Source: Corylus avellana (lineage: Eukaryota > Streptophyta > Magnoliopsida > Fagales > Betulaceae). From it: a DNA stretch of 64,000 bases. Position numbers and translations under genes: made by a program. Location of the stretch: positions 24,539,591 to 24,603,590 of the forward strand of contig NC_081548.1 in NCBI RefSeq assembly GCF_901000735.1. Reading direction: 5' to 3'. Shown here in pieces: positions 37,201 to 47,206 of this stretch; the stretch's first letter is position 1, and every line of letters begins with the position of its first letter. The notes beneath the pieces were generated by a model. That model made no database searches and was not told the DNA's origin. It saw only the letters and a list, made by a program, of their open reading frames with translations.

Positions 37201-37931
37201 AACTTGGATGCAGATGCAAATTCTTTTGGTTGTAAACAAAATCTTTAAAAAGCATCGAGCCAACACAATACATAAGTGTTGATATTTGGGCACAAATTAT
37301 TTTGCACAAGTAAACAGCTTGAATAACATATTATAAGTATGTTGCAAATGGAAGCTTTGTTAGATTATTGTTACCCTTTGATGTGGTATGGGCTCGAGAA
37401 AATCCCAGATTTTCAGCAACATTTCTTCGTCCCTGTAACAGTAATGGCTGTTTAACCGAAGAAAGAACGATCAACACTCCAAATCCCAGATGTTACTTGT
37501 AAATTGCTTTCCTTTCATCATAATGTGAGAACTTAACATAATTTATCTGAAAAAAGTTACATTCATTAATCTTTTCTTTTGGTTGCTCAGAGAAACTGAG
37601 GAAAAATGAAGTTTCGCCTTGAAAAAGTTCGCCACAACTAAATTTGGAATCCAAGATTTTGAAGTTCTTTACTTTCCAAGATTTTCTCAGCAACCGAACA
37701 CTGAGCATTACCGATATAGATAACCATTCACATGAAACTGAATCACTTAAATTCATAGCACAGAAGCATACATGTTCGCGCGGTTTCGATTTGCACAACG
37801 ATTCCGCAATTGACCTCAGAGGAACCCTCGCTCTGTGAAAGAAGCAGCATGTAAGAAGGTGATCTTGGGGCATGTACGGATCAATGCCAATACTTGGAGT
37901 AAAGAAATCACACTCACAGTGGTCTATGCAT
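28236..37931 (-). CDS. P-type pentatricopeptide repeat protein (At1g76280-like)
   Basis: Fourteen exons on the minus strand (37918-37931, 37712-37832, 37375-37432, 36591-36784, 35997-36104, 35454-35636, 34401-34919, 33961-34056, 33651-33824, 32931-33158, 32174-32317, 31877-32065, 29612-29731, 28236-28640) join to 2553 bases, 850 residues. The first coding exon is only 14 bases (ATG plus 11). The Arg-rich start MHRPLARVPLRSIAESLCKS suits organelle import, probably mitochondrial. PPR units are visible throughout, for example YPILSVYNGFLRACAKM, QPSSHTYDGFVRAVV, PPDAATYNIMIDCCS and CPQTLTYTALIK. No E, DYW or SMR domain is seen. Such proteins bind organellar RNA; the target is unknown. It resembles Arabidopsis At1g76280, a moderately sure placement. 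The first eight exons recur as a truncated duplicate at 50145-54118. Confidence 0.88.
30181..30645. mobile_element. Tourist-like (PIF/Harbinger) MITE with TAA duplication
   Basis: The left end GGGCACATTTGAT and the inverted right end (GGGTAAGTTTGGTA) are flanked by TAA at 30178-30180 and 30646-30648, the three-base duplication typical of PIF/Harbinger. The interior is GC-rich with several inverted boxes (gggtggccaac, ggggtggccagcc, gaccaccccca, ggccaccccc, gaccacccttgg, gtcagccaccc) that can fold extensively. There is no transposase. It lies in the intron between PPR exons 12 and 13. Confidence 0.8.
30891..31046. mobile_element. small MITE in PPR intron
   Basis: Inverted ends agagtaatactacacact and agtgtgtatagcattactct flank about 155 bp. 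The interior is partly self-complementary (ttaggtggcttttaaaat against attttaaaaaccacctaa). It is related in sequence to the elements near 38709, 41786 and 48726. Confidence 0.75.
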
Positions 37932-37995
37932 GTTTTCGGGGACTTCCTCCTCAGTAGAGCTTGAACTCGTTGATGCAAAGCCCTAGCAGTTTCGT

Positions 37996-38172
37996 CTAGG
38001 GTTTACCTAAAGAGAGACATTTTCACGGGAAAATGGATTTTCTCGGGAAAATCTTGAATTATTTTACCATGCACGCGCATCCACCAGATTCTAGCCACTA
38101 GGACCACATGGGCCAGAGGCAAACAGACCCAAGGCCTCGCCCTAGAAACATGCTGCGACCCAAATTGGCCCA
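37996..38172 (-). promoter_or_regulatory. PPR promoter: telo-box and site II elements
   Basis: On the minus strand AAACCCTAG lies at 37996-38004 and TGGGCC/GGCCCA motifs at 38110-38115 and 38167-38172. Telo-box plus site II combinations are common upstream of plant genes for organelle and translation proteins. They lie 65-240 bases upstream of the PPR start codon and are kept in the duplicate copy near 54190-54360. Confidence 0.55.
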
Positions 38173-38209
38173 AAATAAACCTTTGATTATTGATTTTAAG
38201 TGAGATTTT

Positions 38210-38468
38210 GGGTCTGTTTCCCAAACCCTTTTTCCTTAGATATGGTAGCTGATGCCGTATAAATTTTTGAATTTTTTTTGTATTTAAAAGTGAAATGGTT
38301 TTGTTTTGTAGTTTTTTTTTTTATTATTATTTGAATAGTAATAAAAAGTGAATAATGTGATATAAAGAGTGAAAAAAAAAATGAGAATGTTTTGATGTTG
38401 ATTTTTCTAGAGAAAGTGGCGTAAACAGTAAAAAAAAAAATAGGGAAAAGGGTTTGCCAAACAGACCC
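38210..38468. mobile_element. Tourist-like MITE upstream of PPR gene
   Basis: Terminal inverted repeats are GGGTCTGTTTCCCAAACCC and, inverted from the right end, GGGTCTGTTTGGCAAACCC. The AT-rich interior of about 210 bp has no coding capacity. It lies about 280 bases upstream of the PPR start codon and is also present in block 2 (about 54395-54627, with a shorter interior), so it predates the duplication. Confidence 0.75.
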
Positions 38469-38708
38469 CTTGTCGTGATTTTAATCGCTCTTTGTAGGTT
38501 GATCATGATCCCCAGAAATTAATGGAAATTTTCTTGCCATCAAAGTAGAAGTTCAATAGGAAACCGCTTCTCTTATATGAACAATAGTTTGATAGGATTA
38601 AGATTACACAACATTATAATATTTACAGTCTAATAGTATCTTCATATGTGTGCCATGCCCGACATTAAATTATCACATGATATCCACATCACATGAGAGA
38701 AAATATAT

Positions 38709-38867
38709 AAGTAATGCTAGAAGTCACTCTTGTGTTTCTCCAAGAATAATGTGACTTCTAAAATCATTATTGGTCTTGTAATTGATCATTATTAAATTTA
38801 ATCAAATGATGATTTTAAAAGCTATCACATTCTTAAAGTGACACAAAAATAACTTTTAGAATTATTC
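38709..38867. mobile_element. small MITE next to BAHD pseudogene 1
   Basis: Ends agtaatgctagaagtcactc and aacttttagaattatt are imperfectly inverted. The inner arms (gtgacttctaaaatcatt / gatgattttaaaagct) fold. It lies just beyond the 3' end of the minus-strand BAHD pseudogene. A copy is at about 54869-55024. Confidence 0.65.
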
Positions 38868-39323
38868 AAAATATATACCATTAATTTTCTATTATATGGG
38901 ACTAGGATCCAAAAAGCGAAAGAAAGAAGTTCCTTGTCTTTGTCTTGTGCTAACACAATCATGTCTTCTTTTTCTAACCAAACCCATGCTTCTATTCCAT
39001 GGCCGGATCTTGTATCCATTAGCATTATCGTATTTGGGAACGCGCGCGGTCTTTAAATCGCCATTTGAACCAATACCGCTAACCCACATCGGCTTTCCCC
39101 ACCCAAAATCAATGTCACAAAGACCAAAGTTAGACCAATTTGTAACCGCAATGTGATCCATTCCACAAGAACATTCTTTATTACTTAAGAGACCTACGCA
39201 TGCGGTCGTTCCTTTCATAAGCTCACAGAATTTAAAAAACCCTCCATCACCTTGTAGGCTTTTCACAAAATCATCATTGATTTTCGTTATTGTTTTTCTA
39301 AGCTTGCTCATCATCTCCGCTAA

Positions 39324-40411
39324 GGGAAAGGCTTAAATGGGGTGGCTGGACCGCCCCATTTTGGTCAAGGGGGTGGCTGGAGTCACCCCATGAACGGACT
39401 GGGGGTGGACGAACCACCCCCATGGCCAAGGGGAGTGGTCCGGCCACCCCCAGAAGGCCAAAAGAAAAAAGAAGAAAAAAAAAAAAAAGGGTTTGGGTTT
39501 TGGGGGTGGCCGGACCACCCCCAAACCACCCCCCACACATACACACACAAAATGGTTGGTTTGCCTTGCCGGAAAACACAGAACCAGTCCTCCAAAATCT
39601 CCTTCAGGTCAGTCTCTTCAAATTTCCTTCACAAAGCCACACACTCCAAAAACCTAAAATCTTCAAAGCTCAAAAAACCCCAATCTAAATCGCTAAAACC
39701 TTCCCATCCCATTGGTTTTGTAGTGACCCAAATCACACCCACTAAATCAAACTATTTACTAATATAACCCATCAAAAATTGTTGCTTTCTTTGATATAAC
39801 TATGTGGGTCTCTGCAAAACCTTCAATTTCTAACATTTCTTTGCTTTCTATTCATTCACACCAAAACCCATTTCTCAGTTTGCCCCATATCTCACTCCCA
39901 CATAGTCATTCTCAATCTTCGCAAAAGACCCAAGTTTATTGTGGTACCCGTGAGCGGATTGATACTATAAAAAATACCCAAAAAAACTCTTCTCTTCACT
40001 TCACTTCCACCTCTGTTGCTATGTTGAATGATTAGAGACTCACAAGCACTAGCCATGAAGAAGACAATCATGATCAAGAAGAACAAATCCGGGACATCCA
40101 CGCCCTGACCCCATCACCACCGGCAAATCGTGGCCGTCGAAGAGAAGTTTGGGAAACAAGCAGCCACAGATGGCTTTTTAATTTTTCTTTTTCTTTATCT
40201 TTTATTTTTTTAATAGTTTTTATTTTTTAATTATTGAATATTTTAATATTTAATGAATTTTATATTATTACTTTTAATATTTTAATATTTTTCTTTTTAT
40301 TTCATTTTGGTAGCCCAAAAGGTAGTCGTTTAATGCCCAAAACGACTATGTTTTGGGCTACCGCAGGGTGCGGTAGTTTTAGACTACCGCACCAAAGCCT
40401 TGCCCCTGTGG
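39324..40411. mobile_element. 1088-bp TAA-flanked insertion, candidate gene-capturing Harbinger-like element
   Basis: TAA stands at 39321-39323 and 40412-40414, while the homologous site in block 2 (55462-55464) has a single TAA, so the borders are exact. The left end is GGGAAAGGCTTAAATGG. The right end inverted reads CCACAGGGGCAAGGCTTTGG, an imperfect, offset inverted repeat. GC-rich hairpin boxes (ggggtggctgg, ccaccccca, ggggtggccggaccaccccc) fill 39339-39535 and resemble those in the element at 30181-30645. The middle (about 39560-40170) is unlike the rest and contains coding-like DNA, including the atpC-like fragment. The right part is AT-rich with a short gtagtc/gactac palindrome. There is no transposase. 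Confidence 0.75.
39802..40035 (+). pseudogene. captured 5' fragment of plastid ATP synthase gamma-subunit gene (atpC-like)
   Basis: A 77-residue frame begins MWVSAKPSIS, very like the MWVSSKPSLS stretch in the transit peptide of plant AtpC. After a Ser/His-rich transit-like region it reads CGTRERIDTIKNTQK, matching the conserved mature N-terminus RELRERIDSIKNTQKITEAMK with two to three residues lost. After NTQK the similarity stops and a stop codon follows, consistent with capture of exon 1 and read-through into other DNA. Upstream bases (39560-39800) could be its 5' leader. In plastids AtpC is the rotating shaft of CF1 and carries thiol regulation in a distal region not present here. The fragment cannot be functional. 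The match is from memory of the family, not an alignment run. Confidence 0.7.
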
Positions 40412-41508
40412 TAAATCTATCTCCTTAGCCGTATATAATGCGTCTGTTCCCCAAAGTAAATTTCCCATGGAAGATTCCGTGAATGGTGGATATGCTCTTG
40501 GGCGGAAATTCACTGCATGGGTTATAAAGGTTGGCCTTTGAATACCAGAAGTTGCCTTGAAGGCAGTCATGGTGCATTTCCATAGGAGTGCTGACACAAC
40601 CTCAACTCTTGTCGGGTTTTGCACGCTTGAGCTGGTTGCTTTGGCTTTAAGCGATGCAATGTCTGAGGCATCAAACACAAATCTCCTTACAATACACCTG
40701 CCTGATTTGTAGGACTTTGACAAAGCCGTTGTAATTGTTTCTCTAGAGAGTGCCTCGTTTTGTATGAAAATTGATGGGGCATCAAAATTAGGACATACAG
40801 TTTCACAGGCCTTACCAGCGGTGGCTGCCCAACCTTTGAGAAAGACTCTCAAGGAAATTCCATCAGTGATCACGTGGGAAACAAGGAGACCAATGGCAAT
40901 AGCGCCACATGCAAAGCTGGTCACTTTTATCATAGCGAGATAATCTCCCGGAATTAGTTCTTTAGAAGTTATCCCTTGCGGAACAAGTTTTTCCAATGAT
41001 CCAAGATTAGGTTGTTTGAGGTAGTCAACAAGATGACAGTTTGCATAAGCTTCTAAATATAAAACCCCATTGTCATTACGGTCGATGGAGAGATGATTAT
41101 CTTTGATTTTGCCAACAAATGGGTAAAAGTGAGTTAGGGTGTCTGATAGGGATTGCTTTAGCATGTGTGATCTTTGAGAGACAATATCAACAACAGAATA
41201 ATGGCTTATGCTTTTGTTCATGGGATAGAAGAAGATCACAGGAATATAGGCGGAAGGAATGACCTGGTCCAAGAGGGAGAGCTTGTAGGTTTTCAGGCTA
41301 GGGGGTGTTGGAGAAGAGGGTTTGATGCACTCTTTGGAAATAATTTCCACCTCCATTTTCATCTTTCCTTTGAGCAGATATGGAAAGCTAACAAAAGGAT
41401 GATTTTCACAAGCATGTAGCTAGCGCGCAAGTATCTTGTAAATAGGCGCTGAGTGGAGTTGTGCTGAACAATGTTTGGAGGGTCTAAAGAATATGTGACG
41501 AGGTGGTT

Positions 41509-41995
41509 TTATATTTAGAAGCTTATGCAAACTGCCATCTTGTTGAATGCCTCAACCAGCCTATTCTTAGTTTTTCCGCAAGAGATGACTTTTAAAGAAC
41601 TAACAGCAGGAGATTATGTAGCTATGATATGATAAAAGTGACCAGCTAGCTTAATTTGCATGCGGTGCATGGTATTGCCATTAATGGTGTCCTTGTCTCT
41701 TACACGATCGATCGCTGATGGAACTGTTATTGTGTCTTTCTCAATGGGGCAGCCACTGCTAGGAAGGCCCGCTAACTTGGAGTTATGTGAAAAGTTATTT
41801 TTATATTTCTTTTGTGTCATTTAAAAATTGATGTGGTTTCTAAAATTGTCATTAGCCTTGTGATTGATTATTATTAAATTTTAATCAAATAGTGATTTTA
41901 TAAGCTAGTTCATTAAGTGATACAAGAAGAACACGAGAGTGGCTTCTAGAATTACTCGTCAAAACATGTATGTCCTAATTTTGATGCCCGATTAA
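41509..41995 (+). pseudogene. degenerate BAHD relic, block 1, split by a MITE
   Basis: On the plus strand, broken pieces of a BAHD gene are readable in successive frames: YLEAYANCHLVECL, then FPQEMTFKEL with AGDYVAM, then AINGVLVS, FLNG.AATARKA and, beyond a MITE at about 41786-41957, CPNFDA. The order matches residues about 102-195 of the intact gene at 45842. Stops and frameshifts are numerous. It is head-to-head with the minus-strand BAHD pseudogene. The same relic is at about 56563-57045. Confidence 0.7.
41786..41957. mobile_element. small MITE nested in BAHD relic
   Basis: It is related to the element at 38709-38867: gtggtttctaaaattgtcattagccttgtgattg, the inner fold, and the right end agagtggcttctagaattact. 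It separates two collinear pieces of the BAHD relic, so it inserted after that gene had formed. The block 2 copy is at about 56835-57003. Confidence 0.6.
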
Positions 41996-43965
41996 TTAGC
42001 TTGATTGGCACTATCACGTCAGCAATGTAAAATAGGAGTAACACTATATACCACATATTTATCTCAAAATTATCTCACATGCTGACGTGACAATTCCAAG
42101 ACAATTAGTTTCAACGAACGACATATTTTGTGTTGAGCAACTCATAGTTCCTTTCATGTGAAATTTATTTGCGCAAAACGAAATTTACTTTATTTTAAAC
42201 ATTAAACAAAGTTAATTGGGTCCTTAAAATATTATTTTTGCTAAACAAAACTTAATTATACTATTGTTAATTGGGGTTTTAGGTGGCCATCTAATTGGCT
42301 TAGCCAATGAGCCAACCATACATTACTTTTGATTAAAATGTTTTGGTAGGATAAGGTTTAAATTGAGTCAAATGAAACTCTTGTAACATAGCCTATACAA
42401 TTTGACATCAATCTATAGAGCACATGATTCAATTCTCACATGCATTTTTAAAAATATATATGAGAATCACATATTACGTTAATTTTATTACAAATATATA
42501 TATGAAAATCACGTGCTTTAAAGACATGTCATTTTAATAGACTAGGTCGAAGAAACTCCATCCAACCGAATTTATAATACCAAAAAAAAAAAAAAAATCT
42601 TTATTCATTTAGATTTGTCACCTTAATATTTGCATCAATAGATAATCCTTGATTTTTCATTCGTTGTATCTCATGCATTGGGATGGGATTAAGCCCAACT
42701 GATTCTAAAAACTCTAACGCAAAATTATTCTACAAAATATCGAGGATCCTGATCTTATTTTTATAGTAAATGACAAAATAATATGTAAGATATATCTCCA
42801 CCTTTGAGAATTACCGTTTGGTCTATTTTGATTTTGATTTTTTCTGTTTATGCAAGCCTTGAGTAAACATTTATTATATATACTAAAGTAATAAAAACAA
42901 ATCAATCTAGCAAAGTAATAAAAAAATTTAGGTGAACTACTACCTATTGTTAATGTCTATATATCTAAACTACTACTAGCTAATTAATTTTGTCAATGTG
43001 CATTCTAATCTACCAACAAAATGTAAATGTCCCCAAATTCAACAAAAACATAAAAAAATATGTTTTGGTAGTTTAGCATGGCCCACAAAAAACTTAAAAA
43101 AAAGTTCGGCAAAAATAGAAAAGAAAACCTAAAGTATATATTAAAACACTGAGTTGCGATTGAGTTGCATATCAATTTTCTAACTCTCGAGTTTGAAACA
43201 ACTACCAATTAAGTTCAACTATATATTATACAAGTATACCACAATGATTCTATTAAATTTTGTTGAATTAATTACTTATTTATTTTGTTAGTTATAATTT
43301 TTAATAAATTTTGTTTAATATTATTTTTAAATCTTTATATCTCTCGATCTAAGGACCAAAATCCAAACTCGATCTATCACTGGTCACATCCAAACCTAAA
43401 GAAATTAATACGTCTTAACTCTTAAGAAAATTTATCGAACACATCCGTGATTTATTGAATATCATGTTTGAATTTTCATCTTCTACCCATATCGCCAGTG
43501 GTCGTAGTTTGAAATTTGCGTTATCGCTTGCCATACCTACCGTTGAAATACAAACAATTCACATATACCAAATAAATTTGAAGGTGATAGAAGATAATGA
43601 GATGATGTGTGACCATTTAACATTCACAAAAATTTGTCAATGACCACCCCAATTCCCAAAGTCTTGTTGCGTGTGAGCCGTCAGCCGTGTGGCTGACCAC
43701 TCATTCGATTGGTTGCAAGGGTTTCAAGATTTTTTTTAGTTTGAACGATAATAAAAAAATAATGAGTATTTTTTTTTTTTTTTTTGTGAAAAACATTGTG
43801 TATTCCTCTAAAAAAAAAAAAAATAGTTATTCTTCTTAGTAAGGAAATAATTATTCTAATGGAATAGTTATCCTTATGAATTAGATTTTAACAAACAAAG
43901 AAATAACTATTTCCATTTTTTTTCAGCGATCCTATTTCATAAACCAAACGAGCCTCCAATGTTAA

Positions 43966-44011
<46 letters not shown>

Positions 44012-45688
44012 CGTTTGTAGTGTTATCTACAATTTTTTTTTGTAATTTATAATTTTATATATGCAAAAGATGAAGCCAGTTTCCGATGACTTCACTATCC
44101 ATAATAACAAATTTTCATTAACCAAATTAAGTTTGAAAGGAAGAAATTTCTAAACGTATTTAGTGATATTATTGTATTAATATAGAACAATAACAACAAC
44201 ATGCCGTATTTAGTGTTTGTCAATGGAACGGACTGGTACTGTACTGAGCCTCTTCCTCAATCCCAAAAAATAAATACCTTCACCTCAAAATTAATTTAAA
44301 TATTTCTACTTTTTATATCACATCAATCATTTTTTTTTTATTATTATTCAAATAAAAAAATTACTACAAAATAAATTTTTTATATTTTTATATATAAAAT
44401 ATATTTTTTGATTTTTTTCACAAAATATTTTCACTACAACTGATCAAACAAATATTCTTAAAATAAAAGCACTATAGTGCAGACCCTGGGCCTGGCCTCT
44501 AAAAGTCCTCTATGACGAACGCCGTTATAGACCCGTTGCCGCCTTTGTAGACCCGATAATGATAAGAACGCCGCCTATACGGACCGCCAACGAATTTGAT
44601 TTCGTGCTCCAAGGGAAAGGGACGTGGAATTGAAGCAATTGACACGGATTATAAACAGACATTATATACCTTCTATTGTATTATTGTAGAGTCAAAAATT
44701 CAAACAAAAACCTACAGTTGTCATATGCCATTTTTTTAATTAATTGTTGAGAGTTTCAAAAAAAAGTTTTGGTAGAGGAATGTTAAATAGAATTATAGTA
44801 TTTATTATTTTTTATTCAAAATCAATACATGGTAATAATTGGGATGAGTAATCTCCGCCTTACTCCATCGTTTCATAAACTTTAAAAGATGAGAGTAATT
44901 GAGAGTGATGAATATAATTACTCTAATTCAGACAAACAATGCAAGCACATTTACCAAAAAAGGGTTCTCAATCTCTTCTAAAAACGTCAACCTTATTTCT
45001 TTATATTAACAAACAATTTTCTTCCTTCTTATCTTGTAAAAAAAATAAAATATTCTTTCTGTTAAGAAATAGTCTCAAATTGTCTGTGAACAAGATCTTA
45101 GACATGTTTATAAGGAATAGTCAATCATCTCTTATTGAACCGGTTTTATGAGATGAGTTAGGCCCATAAATTTCTTCACTTTCTATTTTGTATCACATCA
45201 ATCACTTTTAAAGAGATAGTAGATTTTAAAATTATGTGAAATCATGTATTTTTTGCATCAAACCGCTTTAAAAATAATACCTATTAAAAAAAGTGGCATA
45301 TTACAGAGATAGCCAAAAAAAAAAAAATTCCTATAAAAAGATTTTTCTTCACTTTTAAATAAGTGCTTCTTTTTGGGTAAACCAAAAGACAATTTTTAGC
45401 TAAAATACACTTCAATTATCATTGGTAACTTGTCATCATTTTAATATGCAGCATTTTCAATGAAAAACAAAAAAAAAAACAAAAAAAATCAAAAATTGTA
45501 TTTGCACGTACAAATCACTGTTTAGTTTGACTATTAAATATTAATCACACCATCGTTGACTTTAACAATTAGCGCACGCCCACTCACATGACTAATGGAC
45601 TTAATGGACTTAGTATTTGCATGCTTACGTGACGTAGCGACAAATTAGATTATGAATTTTCAACCCTTATCTGTGAGCCTCGAGGCTG
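41996..45688. other. AT-rich intergenic region, block 1
   Basis: No gene was found. The region has poly-A/T runs, an (AT)n microsatellite at about 43974-44008, and a fragment at 43840-43960 (ggaataattattctaatgg ... ataaaccaaacgagcctcc) that looks like a Tourist-type end. A moderately GC-rich patch of unknown origin is at 44470-44640. It is collinear with 57046-60768 with small indels. Confidence 0.6.
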
Positions 45689-45698
45689 TATATATATT
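45689..45698 (+). promoter_or_regulatory. TATA box of BAHD gene 1
   Basis: TATATATATT follows a GC-richer ctcgaggctg and lies about 145 bases before the BAHD start codon. The same arrangement precedes BAHD gene 2 at 60770-60779. Confidence 0.55.
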
Positions 45699-45841
45699 AA
45701 TACATGTTAATACATGTAAGCGATTATTGTTCAGCACATGCAACTCCAATCACCACCTATTTTCAAGTGACTTGCTGCGCTACCTGCTTGTGAAAACCAT
45801 CCTTTTAATTTGTTAGCTTTCCAAATCTTCTTCAAGGAAAG

Positions 45842-47206
45842 ATGAAAATGGAGGTGGAAATTATTTCGAAACAGTGCATCAAACCCTCTTCTCCAACACC
45901 TCCGAACCTGAAAACGTATAAGCTCTCCCTCCTGGACCAGGTCCATTCATCCATCTATATTCCTGTGACTCTCTATTATCCCATGAACGAAAGCACAAGT
46001 CATTCTGTTAACGTTGCTGATATTATCTCTCAAAGATCCCAGCTGCTCAAGCAATCCCTATCTGAAAACCTAACTCGCTTTTACCCTTTAGCTGGCAAAG
46101 TCAAAGATGAACTCACCATCGATTGTAATGACGAGGGAGTTTTTTATTTAGAAGGTTATTCAAAGTGTCATCTTATTGATTGCATCAGAGAGCCTGATAT
46201 TGTATCATTGAACCAACTTTTTCCACAAGAGATGACTTTTCAAGATCCGGTTGAGGGAGATTATGTTGCTTTGATAAAAGTGACAAGCTTTGCATGCGGC
46301 GGTTTTGCCATTGGTGTTCTTGTCTGCCACATGGTCGCTGATGGAACTGCCTTCAGTGCATTTCTCAATGGTTGGGCAGCCATTGCTCGTAAGGCCTCTG
46401 AGCTTGTATATCCTAATTTTGATGCCCCGTCAATTTTCCCACAAAACGATGCGTTCTCTAAAGAGGCAGCCATGACGACTTTTGCCAAGGCCTACAAATC
46501 AGGCAGGTGTGTTGTAACGAGAGTTGTGTTTGATGGCTCAGCCGTTGCATCACTAAAAGCCAAAGCGACCAGCTCAAGCGTGTCGAACCCAACAAGAGTT
46601 GAGGTTGTTTCAGCGCTCCTATGGAAATCCATCATGACCGCTTTAAAGGCCACTTCCGGGGTTCAAAAGCCAAACTATCTTACCCACTCCGTGAATTTTC
46701 GCAGAAGAGCAGATCCACAATTCGCAGACTCTTCCATGGGAAATTTATTTTGGGGAGCAGGCGCATTATGCACAGCTGAGAAGACAGATTTAGCTTACAT
46801 GGTGAGCAAGCTTAGAGAAGCCATTGTGAAAGTCAGCGCTGATTTTGTAAAAAGCCTACAAGGTGAGGGAGGGTTTTCCAATCTTTGTGAAGTTATGAAA
46901 GCAACGACAGAAGAACTCTCAAGTATCGAAAGTTCTTTTGGAATGAACTTCATTGCGGTTACCAGTTGGTGTAATTTTGGTATCTATGACATCGATTTCG
47001 GGTGGGGAAAGCCGATGTGGGTAAGCGGTGTTGGTTCAAGCGGCGATACGGAAAGCGTGTTCCCAACATCGTTAATTCTAATGGACACAAGATCCGGCGA
47101 TGGAGTAGAAGCATGGGTTACATTAAACAAAGAAGAAAAGAATGCATTAGCACAAGACAAGGAACTTCTTGCTTTCGCTTCTTTGGATCCCAGCCCCTTA
47201 AAATAG
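45842..47206 (+). CDS. BAHD acyltransferase 1 (vinorine-synthase-like clade), intact
   Basis: An intronless frame of 454 residues, the usual BAHD length, starts MKMEVEIISKQCIKPSSPTP. The catalytic motif HMVAD is at residues 163-167 and the structural motif DFGWG at 385-389. The helix region SFACGGFAIGVLVCH and the SVNFR segment near 284 are also typical. BAHD enzymes are cytosolic, CoA-dependent acyltransferases of specialised metabolism. Motif pattern and N-terminus place this near the vinorine synthase/alkaloid- and terpenoid-acylating branch, but the acceptor cannot be predicted. It is about 93 percent identical in protein to the gene at 60910-62274. A TATA box lies about 145 bases upstream and an AATAAA-type signal near 47387 downstream. 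No disabling change is seen. Confidence 0.93.
   Translation: MKMEVEIISKQCIKPSSPTPPNLKTYKLSLLDQVHSSIYIPVTLYYPMNESTSHSVNVADIISQRSQLLKQSLSENLTRFYPLAGKVKDELTIDCNDEGVFYLEGYSKCHLIDCIREPDIVSLNQLFPQEMTFQDPVEGDYVALIKVTSFACGGFAIGVLVCHMVADGTAFSAFLNGWAAIARKASELVYPNFDAPSIFPQNDAFSKEAAMTTFAKAYKSGRCVVTRVVFDGSAVASLKAKATSSSVSNPTRVEVVSALLWKSIMTALKATSGVQKPNYLTHSVNFRRRADPQFADSSMGNLFWGAGALCTAEKTDLAYMVSKLREAIVKVSADFVKSLQGEGGFSNLCEVMKATTEELSSIESSFGMNFIAVTSWCNFGIYDIDFGWGKPMWVSGVGSSGDTESVFPTSLILMDTRSGDGVEAWVTLNKEEKNALAQDKELLAFASLDPSPLK

Larger units (their letters stand above)
38892..41362 (-). pseudogene. BAHD acyltransferase pseudogene, block 1 (interrupted by insertion)
   Basis: The N-terminal part (40412-41362) reads without a break from MKMEVEIISKECIK through the catalytic motif HVITD (in LLVSHVITDG) to SSMGNLLWGT. 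A 1088 bp insertion (39324-40411) follows. The C-terminal part (38892-39323) then resumes with SKLRKTITKINDD and the structural motif DFGWG. After DFGWG an extra four bases (gcgc near 39040, absent from block 2) shift the frame, and six extra bases occur near 38940. It resembles the intact plus-strand BAHD genes (roughly two thirds identical by eye), placing it in the vinorine-synthase-like branch of BAHD enzymes, which transfer acyl groups from CoA thioesters to alcohols or amines. The insertion plus frameshift should abolish function. Confidence 0.9.

Noticed and set aside
37838..37978. Longer PPR N-terminus starting near 37978
   Set aside because: The first codon there is TTG, the extension disagrees in frame with block 2, and the 14-base ATG exon fits the phase of exon 2.
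39342..39767. 141-codon frame over the GC-rich hairpins
   Set aside because: It reads through inverted repeat boxes and into the atpC-like leader in a different frame; composition is Pro/Gly/Trp repeats only.
44470..44640. GC-richer patch with repeated tagacccg and gccgcct words
   Set aside because: It looked like a possible structured RNA or transposon core, but no boxes, inverted ends or family were recognised; left as unassigned intergenic DNA.
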